The position numbers and the translations under genes are program-made. The notes beneath the pieces are model-generated. The model was not told the origin of the DNA. It worked only from the letters and a program-made list of their open reading frames with translations, and ran no database searches. This document shows, in pieces, positions 25,712-34,498 of a stretch of DNA of 36,534 nt; within the stretch, counting starts at the first letter, position 1; each line of letters begins with the position of its first letter. Source of the DNA: Streptococcaceae bacterium (GTDB taxonomy: Bacteria > Bacillota > Bacilli > Lactobacillales > Streptococcaceae); NCBI GenBank assembly GCA_031270215.1, contig JAISYB010000042.1, positions 1 to 36,534 on the forward strand, read 5' to 3'.

Positions 25712-26398
25712 CTAATTCGTAATCAACTTTGCAGCAGTTAAGTCGGCAATTTTACAAAAAGTTACCTTATCAAGCTTCGTTTTATCAGTCAAAATATAAG
25801 CATGCTCGGCTTGCTCAATCGCCGCTCGTTTAATCATCGCTTCTAAGTTGTCTGGCGTTGAATAACCAAAATGATCATGGACACCATTCACACCAATAAA
25901 TGCTCGGTTAATCTGATACGACTTCAGCTGCTCAACCGCCTGCATTCCAATAATAGCATCGGTGGTCGTCTTAATCTGCCCACCTAAAACAATTGTTTCA
26001 ACACCTGAATTGACCAAATTGGTCGCATGGTGCAAGGAATTAGTCACCACCTTGATTGATTTATTCTTGAGCAAGGGCACCAAAAAACTAGTCGTTGTCC
26101 CTGCGTCCAGATAAATGACTTCATTATCCAAAACAAATTGCGCAGCCTTCTGAGCTATTTTTTGCTTTTCTTGCGTGTTTTTGCTCGTTTTTTCCAAATA
26201 AGTCGGTTCATCAATCGGCGAAATTTTTTCTGCACCACCGTGAATTCTAAGTAGCTTTCCCTGCGTTTCCAAACGCGCTAAATCCCTGCGAATTGTTGCC
26301 TTAGACGTTTGAAATTTCTCAGCCAATTCAATGGTTGACACACGCTCATGTCGTTCAAGATATTTTTGAATTTGCTCTTCTCTTTCCTTTGTAAGCAT
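25712..26398 (-). CDS. fruR: DeoR-family repressor of the fructose operon, shortened C-terminus
   Basis: The protein has an N-terminal DeoR helix-turn-helix (LTKEREEQIQKYLERHERVS, then TIELAEKFQTSKATIRRDLARLE) and a C-terminal sugar-phosphate sensing domain (YLDAGTTTS, VTNSLHHA, LGG, FIGVNG). At 228 residues it is about 20 shorter than typical FruR. The frame ends ...AAKLITN-stop. One frame over, ELDKASSIFVSAF follows, which would continue a normal C-terminus if a GAAT unit had been lost near 25715. The ATG at 26398 stands 9 nt after AAGGAG. The truncation lies beyond the phosphate-binding core, so activity may persist. Confidence 0.85.
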   Translation of the reverse strand: MLTKEREEQIQKYLERHERVSTIELAEKFQTSKATIRRDLARLETQGKLLRIHGGAEKISPIDEPTYLEKTSKNTQEKQKIAQKAAQFVLDNEVIYLDAGTTTSFLVPLLKNKSIKVVTNSLHHATNLVNSGVETIVLGGQIKTTTDAIIGMQAVEQLKSYQINRAFIGVNGVHDHFGYSTPDNLEAMIKRAAIEQAEHAYILTDKTKLDKVTFCKIADLTAAKLITN

Positions 26399-26416
26399 TC
26401 CGATCAACTCCTTAAA

Positions 26417-26454
26417 ATTATAATAACATCATTTTTGAATCAAAATCAATCAAA
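26417..26454 (-). promoter_or_regulatory. fruR promoter with direct-repeat operator
   Basis: On the minus strand TTTGAT (26439-26444), 16 nt, TATAAT (26417-26422). AATCAAA occurs twice exactly 10 bp apart on the plus strand (26438-26444 and 26448-26454), covering the -35. Direct repeats one helical turn apart suit DeoR-family repressors, so autoregulation is likely (inference). Confidence 0.6.
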
Positions 26455-26615
26455 AGTACGCAATCATATCTTAAAATTAAACACTTTGAAAATCCCTTGT
26501 GGCAAATACCAACTTGATGAAAAGCAAAAAAGCCCAACCAGATTATACCGAACAAATCTAGCAAAGCTTTAAGTGGGTCAAAAAAAGTTATAAATTTTTA
26601 GGTCTTAAGAAAAAT

Positions 26616-26641
26616 AAAAAAAGAATAGTCTAAGACTATCC
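26616..26641 (-). terminator. Terminator of the ribosomal protein operon
   Basis: The minus strand GGATAGTC-TTA-GACTATTC stem (26623-26641) is followed by seven T residues and a further T-rich run. It lies about 140 nt after rplQ. Confidence 0.8.
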
Positions 26642-26665
26642 CAGAAATTGATTCAACTGAGCGTC

Positions 26666-26764
26666 CCCGCAGCACTTAGCTGCGGGAGCTTAATAGAGCT
26701 AGACTAAGCATTTCGCCATCATCATAACACTCAAATTTGACTCTAGCAAGGTAGGTCTTGCTAG
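26666..26764 (-). ncRNA. Structured region downstream of rplQ (L17DE-like position)
   Basis: Directly after rplQ a perfect 8-bp hairpin, CTAGCAAG with CTTGCTAG (26743-26764), is followed by a second very stable one, CCCGCAGC with GCTGCGGG (26666-26686), before the final terminator. The first sits where the L17 downstream element (L17DE) motif described for Lactobacillales and Listeria is found; identity with that motif is not verified. Confidence 0.5.
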
Positions 26765-26777
26765 AAAAACATTTTAA

Positions 26778-27158
26778 TTAAACAAATTCGATGATTGCCA
26801 TTGGTGCAGCATCACCACGACGTGGTTCAGTTTTTAGAATACGTGTGTAGCCGCCGTTACGCTCTTTAAAGCGTTCAGCTAACTCGCCAAATAACTTTTG
26901 TAATGCATATTCGATTTGAACATCATCATCAACCTCTTTAATCGAAGCGACTTCATGACGAACATATGCAGCTGCTTGACGGCGTGCATGTAAATCTCCG
27001 CGCTTGCCTAATGTAATCATTTTTTCAACAGATTTACGCACTTCTTTTGCACGTGTTTCTGTTGTCACGATTGCTTCGTTAATGATTAAATCAGTCGTTA
27101 AATCACGGAGCATTGCTTTACGTTGTGAACTTGTACGTCCTAATTTACGATAAGACAC
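26778..27158 (-). CDS. rplQ: 50S ribosomal protein L17
   Basis: L17 lines the peptide exit side of the large subunit. The 126 residues start [20 protein letters not shown], the invariant family beginning, and end [15 protein letters not shown]. It is last in the alpha operon, 18 nt after rpoA. The SD (GGAGGG) is good. Confidence 0.98.
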   Translation of the reverse strand: MSYRKLGRTSSQRKAMLRDLTTDLIINEAIVTTETRAKEVRKSVEKMITLGKRGDLHARRQAAAYVRHEVASIKEVDDDVQIEYALQKLFGELAERFKERNGGYTRILKTEPRRGDAAPMAIIEFV

Positions 27159-27176
27159 TTGTTTTCCCTCCTTGAA

Positions 27177-28115
27177 CTAATCTTCTGGACGAAGTCCTAA
27201 ATCTAACTCGTGTAGTTTAGCTTTCACTTCTTCGAGTGATTTACGTCCTAAATTGCGTACTTTAATCATTTCTGGTTCAGTTTTGATTGTTAATTCTTGA
27301 ATTGTGTTAATACCCGCACGCTTTAAGCAATTGTAAGAACGAACAGATAAGTCCATTTCTTCAATCGTCATCTCTAACACTTTTTCTTTTTTGGTTTCTT
27401 CTTTCTCAACCATTACCTCAACCTTTTGGCCAAGATCGGTTAAATCAACAAAAATACCTAGATGTTCGGTCAATATCTTAGCTGATAAGCTCAATGCATC
27501 CTGCGGAATGATTGAACCATTAGTCCAAATCTCCATTGTCAATTTGTCGTAGTTATCATCCTTACCAACACGTGTTTGCTCTACTTGGTAGTTAACACGG
27601 CTAACCGGTGTATAGTTTGAATCTACTGCTAAAAATCCAATAGGTTGACCTTCTTTTTTGTTTTCCTCTGCTTGAACATAGCCTCTGCCTGTATTAACAG
27701 TCAAGGTTGCTCGCAAGCTTTTGCCCTCAGCGATTTCAAATAATTGATGATCCTTATTTAAAATTTCAACATCGCTATCAGTTAAAATATCACCAGCAGT
27801 AACAATCTGCGGACCAACTGCATCAATTTCAATTGTTCTTTCTTCATCGGTAAACATTTTGACAGCTAAGCCTTTGATGTTCAAGAGAATTTGTGTTACA
27901 TCTTCTCTTACGCCATCTACTGTTCCAAACTCATGTAAGACACCATCAATTTGAACATTAGTAACTGCTGCACCTGATAAAGAAGAAAGCAGGATACGAC
28001 GTAATGAATTACCTAACGTTGTTCCATAGCCTCTTTCCAGAGGTTCTACGACAAATTTGCCATAGTTGATAGCTTCATCAATTTTTTCAATTCTTGGTTT
28101 TTCAAACTCAATCAT
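27177..28115 (-). CDS. rpoA: RNA polymerase alpha subunit
   Basis: Alpha dimerises to start RNA polymerase assembly and its C-terminal domain contacts UP elements and activators. The 312 residues show the N-terminal dimerisation domain ([25 protein letters not shown]), an acidic linker ([11 protein letters not shown], about 230-245) and the C-terminal domain with [18 protein letters not shown] and [15 protein letters not shown]. Gene order rpsM-rpsK-rpoA-rplQ is the standard alpha operon. Confidence 0.98.
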   Translation of the reverse strand: MIEFEKPRIEKIDEAINYGKFVVEPLERGYGTTLGNSLRRILLSSLSGAAVTNVQIDGVLHEFGTVDGVREDVTQILLNIKGLAVKMFTDEERTIEIDAVGPQIVTAGDILTDSDVEILNKDHQLFEIAEGKSLRATLTVNTGRGYVQAEENKKEGQPIGFLAVDSNYTPVSRVNYQVEQTRVGKDDNYDKLTMEIWTNGSIIPQDALSLSAKILTEHLGIFVDLTDLGQKVEVMVEKEETKKEKVLEMTIEEMDLSVRSYNCLKRAGINTIQELTIKTEPEMIKVRNLGRKSLEEVKAKLHELDLGLRPED

Positions 28116-28168
28116 TTATTAGTTACTCCTTTCAAAACGAGAAGTGTCAGTCATTCTACAGTAAATTA

Positions 28169-28555
28169 CTATACACGACGACGTTTTGGAGGACGAGCAC
28201 CATTATGTGGAACTGGAGTGACGTCACGAATCGCTGTTACTTCAAGACCTGTTGCTTGTAAAGCACGAATTGCTGCCTCACGACCACTTCCTGGTCCTTT
28301 AACTGTCACATCAACTGATTTTAAACCATGTTCCATAGCTGATTTAGCCGCTGTTTCTGAAGCCATTTGTGCAGCAAATGGAGTTGATTTTTTAGAACCT
28401 TTAAATCCTAGAGCGCCTGCTGAAGACCATGCTAACGCATTGCCATGAACATCAGTAATCATTACGATTGTGTTATTGAATGTTGAATGAATATGTGCAA
28501 TACCTGATTCAATATTCTTTTTCACACGGCGTTTCCGAGTTGGTTTTTTTGCCAC
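28169..28555 (-). CDS. rpsK: 30S ribosomal protein S11
   Basis: S11 forms part of the mRNA exit platform of the small subunit. The 128 residues contain [31 protein letters not shown] and the C-terminal [15 protein letters not shown], all characteristic. It lies 22 nt after rpsM and 53 nt before rpoA. SD AGGAGG. Confidence 0.98.
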   Translation of the reverse strand: MAKKPTRKRRVKKNIESGIAHIHSTFNNTIVMITDVHGNALAWSSAGALGFKGSKKSTPFAAQMASETAAKSAMEHGLKSVDVTVKGPGSGREAAIRALQATGLEVTAIRDVTPVPHNGARPPKRRRV

Positions 28556-28577
28556 GTTTCACTACCTCCTTAAACTA

Positions 28578-28943
28578 TTATTTTTTCTTACCTGCAACTG
28601 TCTTAGAAGGACCTTTGCGAGTACGTGCATTATTCTTTGTATTTTGTCCGCGAGTAGGTAAACCACGACGATGACGCATGCCACGATATGAACCGATTTC
28701 CATTAAGCGTTTAATGTTTAAGTTCACTTCACGGCGAAGATCACCCTCAACCTTAAGCTTATCAACTTCACGACGGATTGCATCCTCTTGTTCATTTGTT
28801 AAATCTTTTACACGAATATCCTCTGCAACGCCTGCATCTTTTAAGATTTGTTGCGCAGTCGTTTTCCCGATACCATAAACATATGTTAATGAAATAACAA
28901 CGTGTTTATCACGAGGAATATCAACACCTGCAATACGAGCCAT
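28578..28943 (-). CDS. rpsM: 30S ribosomal protein S13
   Basis: S13 sits at the head of the small subunit and contacts the P-site tRNA and the bridge to the large subunit. The 121 residues begin [21 protein letters not shown] and include the helix-turn [11 protein letters not shown] and the basic tail [19 protein letters not shown]. It follows rpmJ by 17 nt. Confidence 0.98.
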   Translation of the reverse strand: MARIAGVDIPRDKHVVISLTYVYGIGKTTAQQILKDAGVAEDIRVKDLTNEQEDAIRREVDKLKVEGDLRREVNLNIKRLMEIGSYRGMRHRRGLPTRGQNTKNNARTRKGPSKTVAGKKK

Positions 28944-28960
28944 TTATCTTTTCACCTCCA

Positions 28961-29077
28961 TTATCCTTGACGTTGTTTATGTTTAGGATTTGCTGGGCAA
29001 ATCACCATAACACGACCATTACGACGAATCACTTTACAATGTTCGCACATTGGTTTTACTGATGGTCTAACTTTCAT
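28961..29077 (-). CDS. rpmJ: 50S ribosomal protein L36 (zinc-binding form)
   Basis: A 38-residue gene read directly from the sequence: it starts [17 protein letters not shown] and ends HKQRQG. The zinc ligands Cys11, Cys14, Cys27 and His33 are all present, so this is the zinc-dependent C+ form. The ATG at 29077 follows GGAGG. It lies between infA and rpsM as in the standard alpha operon. Confidence 0.97.
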   Translation of the reverse strand: MKVRPSVKPMCEHCKVIRRNGRVMVICPANPKHKQRQG

Positions 29078-29111
29078 TTTTTAATACCTCCATGTTAATT
29101 TGAAAGTACAA

Positions 29112-29330
29112 TTATTTAAAGCGGTATGTAATACGACCACGTGTCAAATCATAGGGTGACATTTCAACTGTCACTCTATCTCCTGTTAAAATACGAATAT
29201 AATTTTTACGGATTTTTCCAGAAATAGTAGCTAAAATTTGATGACCGTTTTCAAGTTCCACTGTAAACATTGCATTCGGCATTGTATCAACGACTTTGCC
29301 TTCAATTTCAATCATATCTTCTTTTGCCAA
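29112..29330 (-). CDS. infA: Translation initiation factor IF-1
   Basis: IF-1 binds the A site of the 30S subunit during initiation. The start is the TTG at 29330, 8 nt after AGGAGG, giving [19 protein letters not shown] and exactly the family length of 72 residues; a longer frame from 29384 adds residues with no counterpart in IF-1. OB-fold segments [12 protein letters not shown] and [13 protein letters not shown] are clear. A TTG start may limit its expression within the operon, and it has its own promoter upstream. Confidence 0.96.
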   Translation of the reverse strand: MAKEDMIEIEGKVVDTMPNAMFTVELENGHQILATISGKIRKNYIRILTGDRVTVEMSPYDLTRGRITYRFK

Positions 29331-29398
29331 TAAGTGTAACCTCCTAAAATCTACGAGACACCAGACACTTACGTCTGTGGTCAAAGTCGGACTATGGT

Positions 29399-29427
29399 AT
29401 TATACCACCCAAGTCCCTCCATTGCAA
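29399..29427 (-). promoter_or_regulatory. Internal promoter upstream of infA
   Basis: TTGCAA (29422-29427), 17 nt, TATAAT (29399-29404) with an extended TG, minus strand, in the 102-bp adk-infA gap. It would let infA-rpmJ-rpsM-rpsK-rpoA-rplQ be transcribed separately from the spc genes. The -10 sits in a small palindrome (GGTATTATACC). Confidence 0.7.
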
Positions 29428-29432
29428 TCAAA

Positions 29433-30080
29433 TTAGTTATCTAAAACCGCCTTGACCTCTTTAAATACTTGGTCAATCTCTTGATCGCCTTCAATATCGG
29501 AAACAAGATTTTGTTTTCGATAATATTCTAAAATCGGTGCACTTTGTTTAATGTTGATTTCTAAACGATTTTTAACCGACTCAGGCTTATCATCTTCTCT
29601 TTGGAAGAAGTTATGTCCGCCACAACGATCACAAGTGCCCTCAACCTTTGGCGGATTGAAGAGTTTATGATAGGTTGCCCCACAGTCTTTGCAAATGAAG
29701 CGACCAGACAAACGATCTACTAAGATTTCTGGATTGACAGCAATATTAATCACATAATCAATCTTTTTGTTAAGCGACTCTAAAATTTCCTTTAAGCTAT
29801 AGGCTTGCTCAATCGTTCTTGGAAAACCATCCAGCAAAAAGCCGTTTGCGACGTCTTGATGTGCCAAGCGATCTTTAACGATACCGTTAGTTACCTCATC
29901 AGGTACTAAATTACCGTCATCCATATAGCTCTTGGCTAATTTCCCCATTTCAGTGCCTTGGGTGATTGCTTCACGAAACATATCCCCCGTTGAAATGTGT
30001 GGAATTTGATAGGTATCAATAATTCGTTCAGCCTGAGTTCCTTTTCCGGCTCCGGGAAGCCCCATTATTAAGATGTTCAT
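29433..30080 (-). CDS. adk: Adenylate kinase (zinc-lid form)
   Basis: Adk interconverts ATP+AMP and 2 ADP. The 215 residues show the P-loop GLPGAGKGT (about 7-15), the AMP site [15 protein letters not shown], and a LID with four cysteines (CKDC, 16 residues, CDRC, about 130-153) that bind a structural zinc, the usual Gram-positive form. The ATG at 30080 follows AAGGAG. It lies 58 nt after secY in the spc operon. Confidence 0.97.
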   Translation of the reverse strand: MNILIMGLPGAGKGTQAERIIDTYQIPHISTGDMFREAITQGTEMGKLAKSYMDDGNLVPDEVTNGIVKDRLAHQDVANGFLLDGFPRTIEQAYSLKEILESLNKKIDYVINIAVNPEILVDRLSGRFICKDCGATYHKLFNPPKVEGTCDRCGGHNFFQREDDKPESVKNRLEINIKQSAPILEYYRKQNLVSDIEGDQEIDQVFKEVKAVLDN

Positions 30081-30138
30081 TTTATCTCCTTGTTCATTTT
30101 ACGATGACACCTTACAGCTAAAACGGAATAGCTTGAAA

Positions 30139-31443
30139 CTATTCCGCATTATCCATAAATCCAACATACTTTTTCTTCAGCATAAGTCCTTCTAGTTGCT
30201 TTGCTGCTTCAAGCGCAACTGAAATCACGATTAGAAGTGACGTCCCACCAAGACCGATTGATTTTGGTAAGTCCCAGATTGCTGCTGCGATAATTGGTAA
30301 TAACGCAATCAAGCCTAGGAAAACTGAACCAACTGTTGAAAGCCGCATTAGCAAGTGTGATACATACTCCTCTGTGCCACGTCCCGGACGTACACGCGGA
30401 ATATAACTCCCTTGTTTTTGCAGATTTTCAGCCATTTTTTCTGGATTGACCTGAACGAAAGCATAGAAGAAAGTAAAGGCGACAATTAATACTGCGTAGA
30501 AAGTTCCACCGACTAACGTATTGTAATTGAAGATTTCCGATAATACTTTAAACCAACTTTCAGTCGCATGGCTTTCCCTGAAAAATTGTAAAATTGCTTG
30601 TGGTGTTGAGATAATAGAACTTGCGAAGATAACTGGAATAACGCCTGCCGCATTTACCTTTAACGGTAAATATGAGCTTGTTGGCGCCCCGGTAACTCGT
30701 TTTGTATACTGAATTGGAATCTTTCTTTCCGCTTGTTGTACGAAGGTCGTCAAAGTTACAATTAGAATCACTGCAATCACAAGGAGTGCAATGAAAACAA
30801 CTGAGAACGGAATTCGACTCGAATCAACATTGACGAAATGATCAACAAAGATTTCCTTAATCGCACTTGGTAATCCTGAGATGATACCTGCGAAGATAAT
30901 CATTGACACACCGTTACCAAAGCCTTTTTCGGTAATCTGCTCACCTAGCCAAGTCACTATAAAGCTACCTGTCGTTAAGATAATCCCGATAGCGACATAA
31001 GACCAGACGCTCGGATTGTTAACCAGTCCTAAACTCGCATAGCGGTTAAAACCGGCTGTAATTCCGACAGATTGTACGAAACCTAAAATCAAAGTTAGAT
31101 AACGCGTTACTTGATTGAGCTTTCTGCGTCCTACTTCACCCTGCTTACTCCATTCAACAAATTTCGGTACAATATCCATCTGCAGTAACTGCACAACGAT
31201 AGAAGCCGTAATATATGGAGAAACCCCCATTGCGAAAATAGAGAAATTCTGCATCGCACTACCCGAAACCATATTGAACATACTCATAAATGGTAGCTCA
31301 GCCACAGATTCAAGCGCCTTTGCATTCACGCCAGGCACGGTAATATGCGCACCTAAACGGAATACAAGCAAAATAAACATTGTGAAATAAATTTTGTTGC
31401 GAATTTCTTTAACTTTAAACGAATTTTTTAGCAGTTTAAACAT
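30139..31443 (-). CDS. secY: Protein translocase subunit SecY
   Basis: SecY forms the protein-conducting channel of the Sec translocon. The 434 residues give ten membrane helices. Typical segments are LGAHITVPGVN (plug region), GVSPYITASIVVQLLQMD, FGNGVSMIIFAGI and QVNPEKMAENLQKQGSYIPRVRPG. Its ATG overlaps the rplO stop by one base (TAATG), so translation is coupled to L15. Confidence 0.97.
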   Translation of the reverse strand: MFKLLKNSFKVKEIRNKIYFTMFILLVFRLGAHITVPGVNAKALESVAELPFMSMFNMVSGSAMQNFSIFAMGVSPYITASIVVQLLQMDIVPKFVEWSKQGEVGRRKLNQVTRYLTLILGFVQSVGITAGFNRYASLGLVNNPSVWSYVAIGIILTTGSFIVTWLGEQITEKGFGNGVSMIIFAGIISGLPSAIKEIFVDHFVNVDSSRIPFSVVFIALLVIAVILIVTLTTFVQQAERKIPIQYTKRVTGAPTSSYLPLKVNAAGVIPVIFASSIISTPQAILQFFRESHATESWFKVLSEIFNYNTLVGGTFYAVLIVAFTFFYAFVQVNPEKMAENLQKQGSYIPRVRPGRGTEEYVSHLLMRLSTVGSVFLGLIALLPIIAAAIWDLPKSIGLGGTSLLIVISVALEAAKQLEGLMLKKKYVGFMDNAE

Positions 31444-31883
31444 TAAAGCACCTCGATTGATCCACCTTTAGAAGTAATTGCTTCTTCAGCAGTTTTTGAG
31501 AATTTTGAAGCTTTGACTGTTACCTTTTTAGTCAATTCACCGTTGCCTAAAATTTTAATGCCAGATTTAACATCTTTCACAATTTTAGCTTCGACCAATG
31601 CTTCTGGTGTAACAGTTGCGCCATCTTCAAAATGATTTAATACATCCAAATTCACTAACGCATAATCTTTTGAATTAATATTTTTAAACCCACGTTTTGG
31701 CATACGACGGAATAAAGGTGTTTGACCCCCTTCAAATCCTAAACGAACGCCTCCACCTGAACGAGATTTTTGACCTTTTTGTCCACGTCCTGATGTTTTA
31801 CCATTACCAGATGAAGTTCCGCGTCCAACACGATTGCGAACTTTGCGGCTACCTTCTACTGGTTTTAATTCATGAAGTTTCAT
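31443..31883 (-). CDS. rplO: 50S ribosomal protein L15
   Basis: L15 is a late-assembling large-subunit protein. The 146 residues begin [20 protein letters not shown], the family start, followed by the Gly/Arg/Lys-rich extended arm ([15 protein letters not shown]). I use the ATG at 31883 after AAGGAGG; an upstream TTG at 31907 would lie before the SD. It overlaps secY by one base. Confidence 0.97.
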   Translation of the reverse strand: MKLHELKPVEGSRKVRNRVGRGTSSGNGKTSGRGQKGQKSRSGGGVRLGFEGGQTPLFRRMPKRGFKNINSKDYALVNLDVLNHFEDGATVTPEALVEAKIVKDVKSGIKILGNGELTKKVTVKASKFSKTAEEAITSKGGSIEVL

Positions 31884-31917
31884 AGTCTTGAGCACCTCCT
31901 TAGACAAGATAATTTAA

Positions 31918-32097
31918 TTAAATTTCTTCAACGCTAACTAAATGTGAAACGGTGTTAATCATTCCACGAATCGCTACGTTATCAGGTTTTATTACTGTAC
32001 TTTGCAATTTAGTAAGTCCTAACGCTTTAACTGTGTCACGTTGATTTTGTTTACGTCCAATTACAGAGCGTTTTAAAGTAATTTTTAATTCAGCCAT
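31918..32097 (-). CDS. rpmD: 50S ribosomal protein L30
   Basis: A 59-residue gene read directly from the sequence: [20 protein letters not shown] at the start, [15 protein letters not shown] in the middle and SVEEI at the end, the normal L30 length and motif order. The ATG at 32097 follows AAGGAGG, between rpsE and rplO as in the standard spc operon. Confidence 0.97.
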   Translation of the reverse strand: MAELKITLKRSVIGRKQNQRDTVKALGLTKLQSTVIKPDNVAIRGMINTVSHLVSVEEI

Positions 32098-32108
32098 CGT
32101 AATCCTCC

Positions 32109-32606
32109 TTAACCAACTAAATCTTCAACAGATTTGCCACGTAACTCAGCAACTTCGTTTGCACGTTTTAATTGCTTCAAGCCTTCAACAGTTGCACGAA
32201 CAACGTTGATTGGTGTGTTTGAACCTAATGATTTACTTGTCACATCTGCGACACCTGCAAGTTCAAGTACGGCACGAACTGGTCCGCCTGCTGCAACTCC
32301 AGAACCTTCTACGGCAGGTTTCATTAAAATACGTCCGCCTGAAAATTGACCAATAACTTCGTGAGGAAGTGTTGTGCCAACCATAGGAACTTCAATTAAA
32401 TTTTTCTTTGCATCTTCAATTGCTTTACGAATTGCTTCAGGTACTTCTTGAGCTTTACCGGTACCAAAGCCAACGTGACCATTTTTATCACCAACAACTA
32501 CCAGAGCCGCAAAGCGTAGACGACGCCCACCTTTAACAACTTTAGTAACACGATTAATCGAAACAACACGTTCTTCTAAAGATTTAGCATCAATATTGAA
32601 TACCAT
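32109..32606 (-). CDS. rpsE: 30S ribosomal protein S5
   Basis: S5 helps keep decoding accurate and unwinds mRNA at the entry. The 165 residues show the family's N-terminal domain ([41 protein letters not shown]) and the C-terminal [22 protein letters not shown] region. SD GGAGG is good, and it lies 21 nt after rplR. Confidence 0.97.
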   Translation of the reverse strand: MVFNIDAKSLEERVVSINRVTKVVKGGRRLRFAALVVVGDKNGHVGFGTGKAQEVPEAIRKAIEDAKKNLIEVPMVGTTLPHEVIGQFSGGRILMKPAVEGSGVAAGGPVRAVLELAGVADVTSKSLGSNTPINVVRATVEGLKQLKRANEVAELRGKSVEDLVG

Positions 32607-32627
32607 GTGTGGTTTTCCTCCTTCTTA

Positions 32628-32993
32628 TTAAAATTCTAATCCATTTTCGCGCGCTGCTTGAGCAAGTTCTGCGACACGTCCATGATAAAGGTATCCTCCA
32701 CGGTCGAAGACCACTACTTTGATACCTTTTTCTTTCGCACGTTCTGCTACTAACTTACCAACAAGCTTAGCTTGTTCTGTTTTTGTTCCACCTGAAATTT
32801 CTTTATCCAAGGTAGAGGCACTTGCTAGCGTCACACCCGCTACGTCATCAATAACTTGCGCGTAGATGTGTTGGTTTGAACGAAAAACATTCAAGCGTGG
32901 GCGCTCAGCAGTACCAGAGATACGGTTACGAACACGATTATGACGTTTCTTACGTGTCTTATTTTTATCTGGTTTTGTAATCACAATTTTCAC
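32628..32993 (-). CDS. rplR: 50S ribosomal protein L18
   Basis: L18 binds 5S rRNA. The 121 residues include the basic start [37 protein letters not shown] and the ending [26 protein letters not shown]. The SD is AGAGGTG. Unusually, 182 bp separate it from rplF, where a few tens of bases are normal. Confidence 0.97.
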   Translation of the reverse strand: MKIVITKPDKNKTRKKRHNRVRNRISGTAERPRLNVFRSNQHIYAQVIDDVAGVTLASASTLDKEISGGTKTEQAKLVGKLVAERAKEKGIKVVVFDRGGYLYHGRVAELAQAARENGLEF

Positions 32994-33007
32994 CTCTTAT
33001 AATTTTC

Positions 33008-33179
33008 GTACTAAATCTTGCTTGTCAGCTAATTTAGTACTCTTTACACAATAAATTGTTTAACACACTTTCATTGCTCTACTCGGGATTTTTAAAGTAT
33101 CCCAGAAACTTTTAGGTAATGTCGAATAACTCGTTTTATAACTAGTAGATAGTCAAGCAAAAATATTGCTAGTGACTAT
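33008..33179 (-). other. Structured 182-bp spacer between rplF and rplR
   Basis: The spacer holds three separate dyads. At 33149-33179, ATAGTC pairs with GACTAT around an inner AGCAA/TTGCT stem, touching the rplF stop. At 33085-33103, GGGAT pairs with ATCCC. At 33008-33040, GTACTAAAT pairs with ATTTAGTAC (9 bp perfect), just before the rplR SD. None is followed by a long T run on the minus strand. There is no open frame. It may be an RNA control or processing element. Confidence 0.5.
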
Positions 33180-33712
33180 TTACCAGTCTTACCTTCTTTA
33201 CGACGAACATATTCCCCAACATAGCGAACACCTTTTCCTTTATAAGGTTCTGGTGGACGTAGTGAGCGAATGAAAGCTGCAACTTCGCCGACAACCTCTT
33301 TGTTAATTCCTTTTACTGAAATTTGTGTAGCGGCCGGTACTTCAAATTCAATACCAACTGGCGCTTCAACTTCATCAGGATGAGATTTTCCTAAGCTCAA
33401 TACCAATTTTTTACCTTTTAATTGTGCCCGGTAACCTACCCCGATCATTTCAAGATCCTTTTTAAATCCTTCGGTAACACCGACAACCATATTGTTGAAG
33501 TTTGCACGTGTTGTTCCGTGGATTGTCTTCATCTCTTTGCTATCGTTAGGGCGAACAAATGTAACTTCGTTGCCTTCGATTTTCAATTCAATGTCACTAC
33601 TAAAAGCACGAGTTAATTCCCCTTTAGGACCTTTTACAGTAATTGTATTGTCTTTATTTTCAATGGTTACACCTGCAGGTAAAATAACTACTTTATTACC
33701 AATACGACTCAA
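33176..33712 (-). CDS. rplF: 50S ribosomal protein L6
   Basis: L6 lies near the factor-binding site of the large subunit. The 178 residues start [19 protein letters not shown] and end with the conserved [27 protein letters not shown]. Both repeated alpha/beta domains are present. It follows rpsH by 27 nt; SD GGAGG. Confidence 0.97.
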   Translation of the reverse strand: MSRIGNKVVILPAGVTIENKDNTITVKGPKGELTRAFSSDIELKIEGNEVTFVRPNDSKEMKTIHGTTRANFNNMVVGVTEGFKKDLEMIGVGYRAQLKGKKLVLSLGKSHPDEVEAPVGIEFEVPAATQISVKGINKEVVGEVAAFIRSLRPPEPYKGKGVRYVGEYVRRKEGKTGK

Positions 33713-33739
33713 TTTGGCACCTCCTTTATTTAAAAATTC

Positions 33740-34138
33740 TTACCATACGTAAGCAATTACTTCGCCACCAATGTTGCGCTCGCGTGCTTCTTTATCTGTC
33801 AACAAGCCCTCAGAAGTAGAGATAATTGAAATACCTAAACCATTTAATACTTTAGGCACATCATCTGCCTTCACATAGGCACGCAAACCTGGTTTTGAAA
33901 TACGTTTGATGTTAGTGATAACACGTTCACCATCGCGACTATATTTTAAAAATACTCGGATGATGCCTTGTTTATCATCTTCTATATACTGAGCATCCTT
34001 GATGAAACCTTCTTTTTTCAAGATTTCAGCGATGTCACGTTTGATTTTAGATGCTGGAACTTCTAACACATCATGCTTTACTTGATTCGCATTACGGATG
34101 CGAGTTAGAAAATCTGCAATTGGATCTGTCATGACCAT
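33740..34138 (-). CDS. rpsH: 30S ribosomal protein S8
   Basis: S8 binds central-domain 16S rRNA and, in E. coli, represses the spc operon by binding its mRNA. The 132 residues include [16 protein letters not shown] and the C-terminal [27 protein letters not shown]. Two in-frame ATGs (34138 and 34132) follow GGAGG; I keep the first because many homologues begin MVMTDPIAD. Confidence 0.96.
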   Translation of the reverse strand: MVMTDPIADFLTRIRNANQVKHDVLEVPASKIKRDIAEILKKEGFIKDAQYIEDDKQGIIRVFLKYSRDGERVITNIKRISKPGLRAYVKADDVPKVLNGLGISIISTSEGLLTDKEARERNIGGEVIAYVW

Positions 34139-34210
34139 TTGAGTGATAACCTCCTTTATTTTTTCAATCTTCTTTGCTACATAATCACAAAAGTGACTGC
34201 AAATATTGTC

Positions 34211-34480
34211 TTACCAGCTTGCTTTCTTCACACCTGGAATTTGACCTTTATGTGCTAATCGACGGAAATTAATCCGGCTCATACCAAATTTACGCATATA
34301 TGCATGCGGACGTCCGTCAATCAAATCACGATTTTTAACGCGGTTTGGATTGGAGTCTACAGGTAATTTGGCTAAGGCAGCGTAATCACCCTTCGCTTTT
34401 AACTCACGTCGTAAATCTGCATATTTTGCAACTAATGCTTTTTGTTTTTCAAATTTTGCGATTTTAGATTTTTTCGCCAT
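34211..34480 (-). CDS. rpsN: 30S ribosomal protein S14, zinc-independent form
   Basis: The 89 residues have no cysteine at all, so this is the long C-minus S14 rather than the 61-residue CxxC zinc ribbon form that occupies this spc slot in Bacillus and many relatives. Marks are [40 protein letters not shown] at the C-terminus (positions 50-89). It is needed for assembly of the small-subunit head. SD AGGAGG. Confidence 0.97.
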   Translation of the reverse strand: MAKKSKIAKFEKQKALVAKYADLRRELKAKGDYAALAKLPVDSNPNRVKNRDLIDGRPHAYMRKFGMSRINFRRLAHKGQIPGVKKASW

Positions 34481-34498
34481 TAAGTTTTGCCTCCTATT

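Noticed and set aside
25553-25741. Plus-strand open frame of 62 codons between fruK and fruR, with a GGCGCT-TT-AGCGCC hairpin
   Set aside because: No ribosome binding site precedes the ATG at 25553, the end overlaps fruR antisense, and the translation matches nothing I recognise. The hairpin has no T run, so it is not called a terminator.
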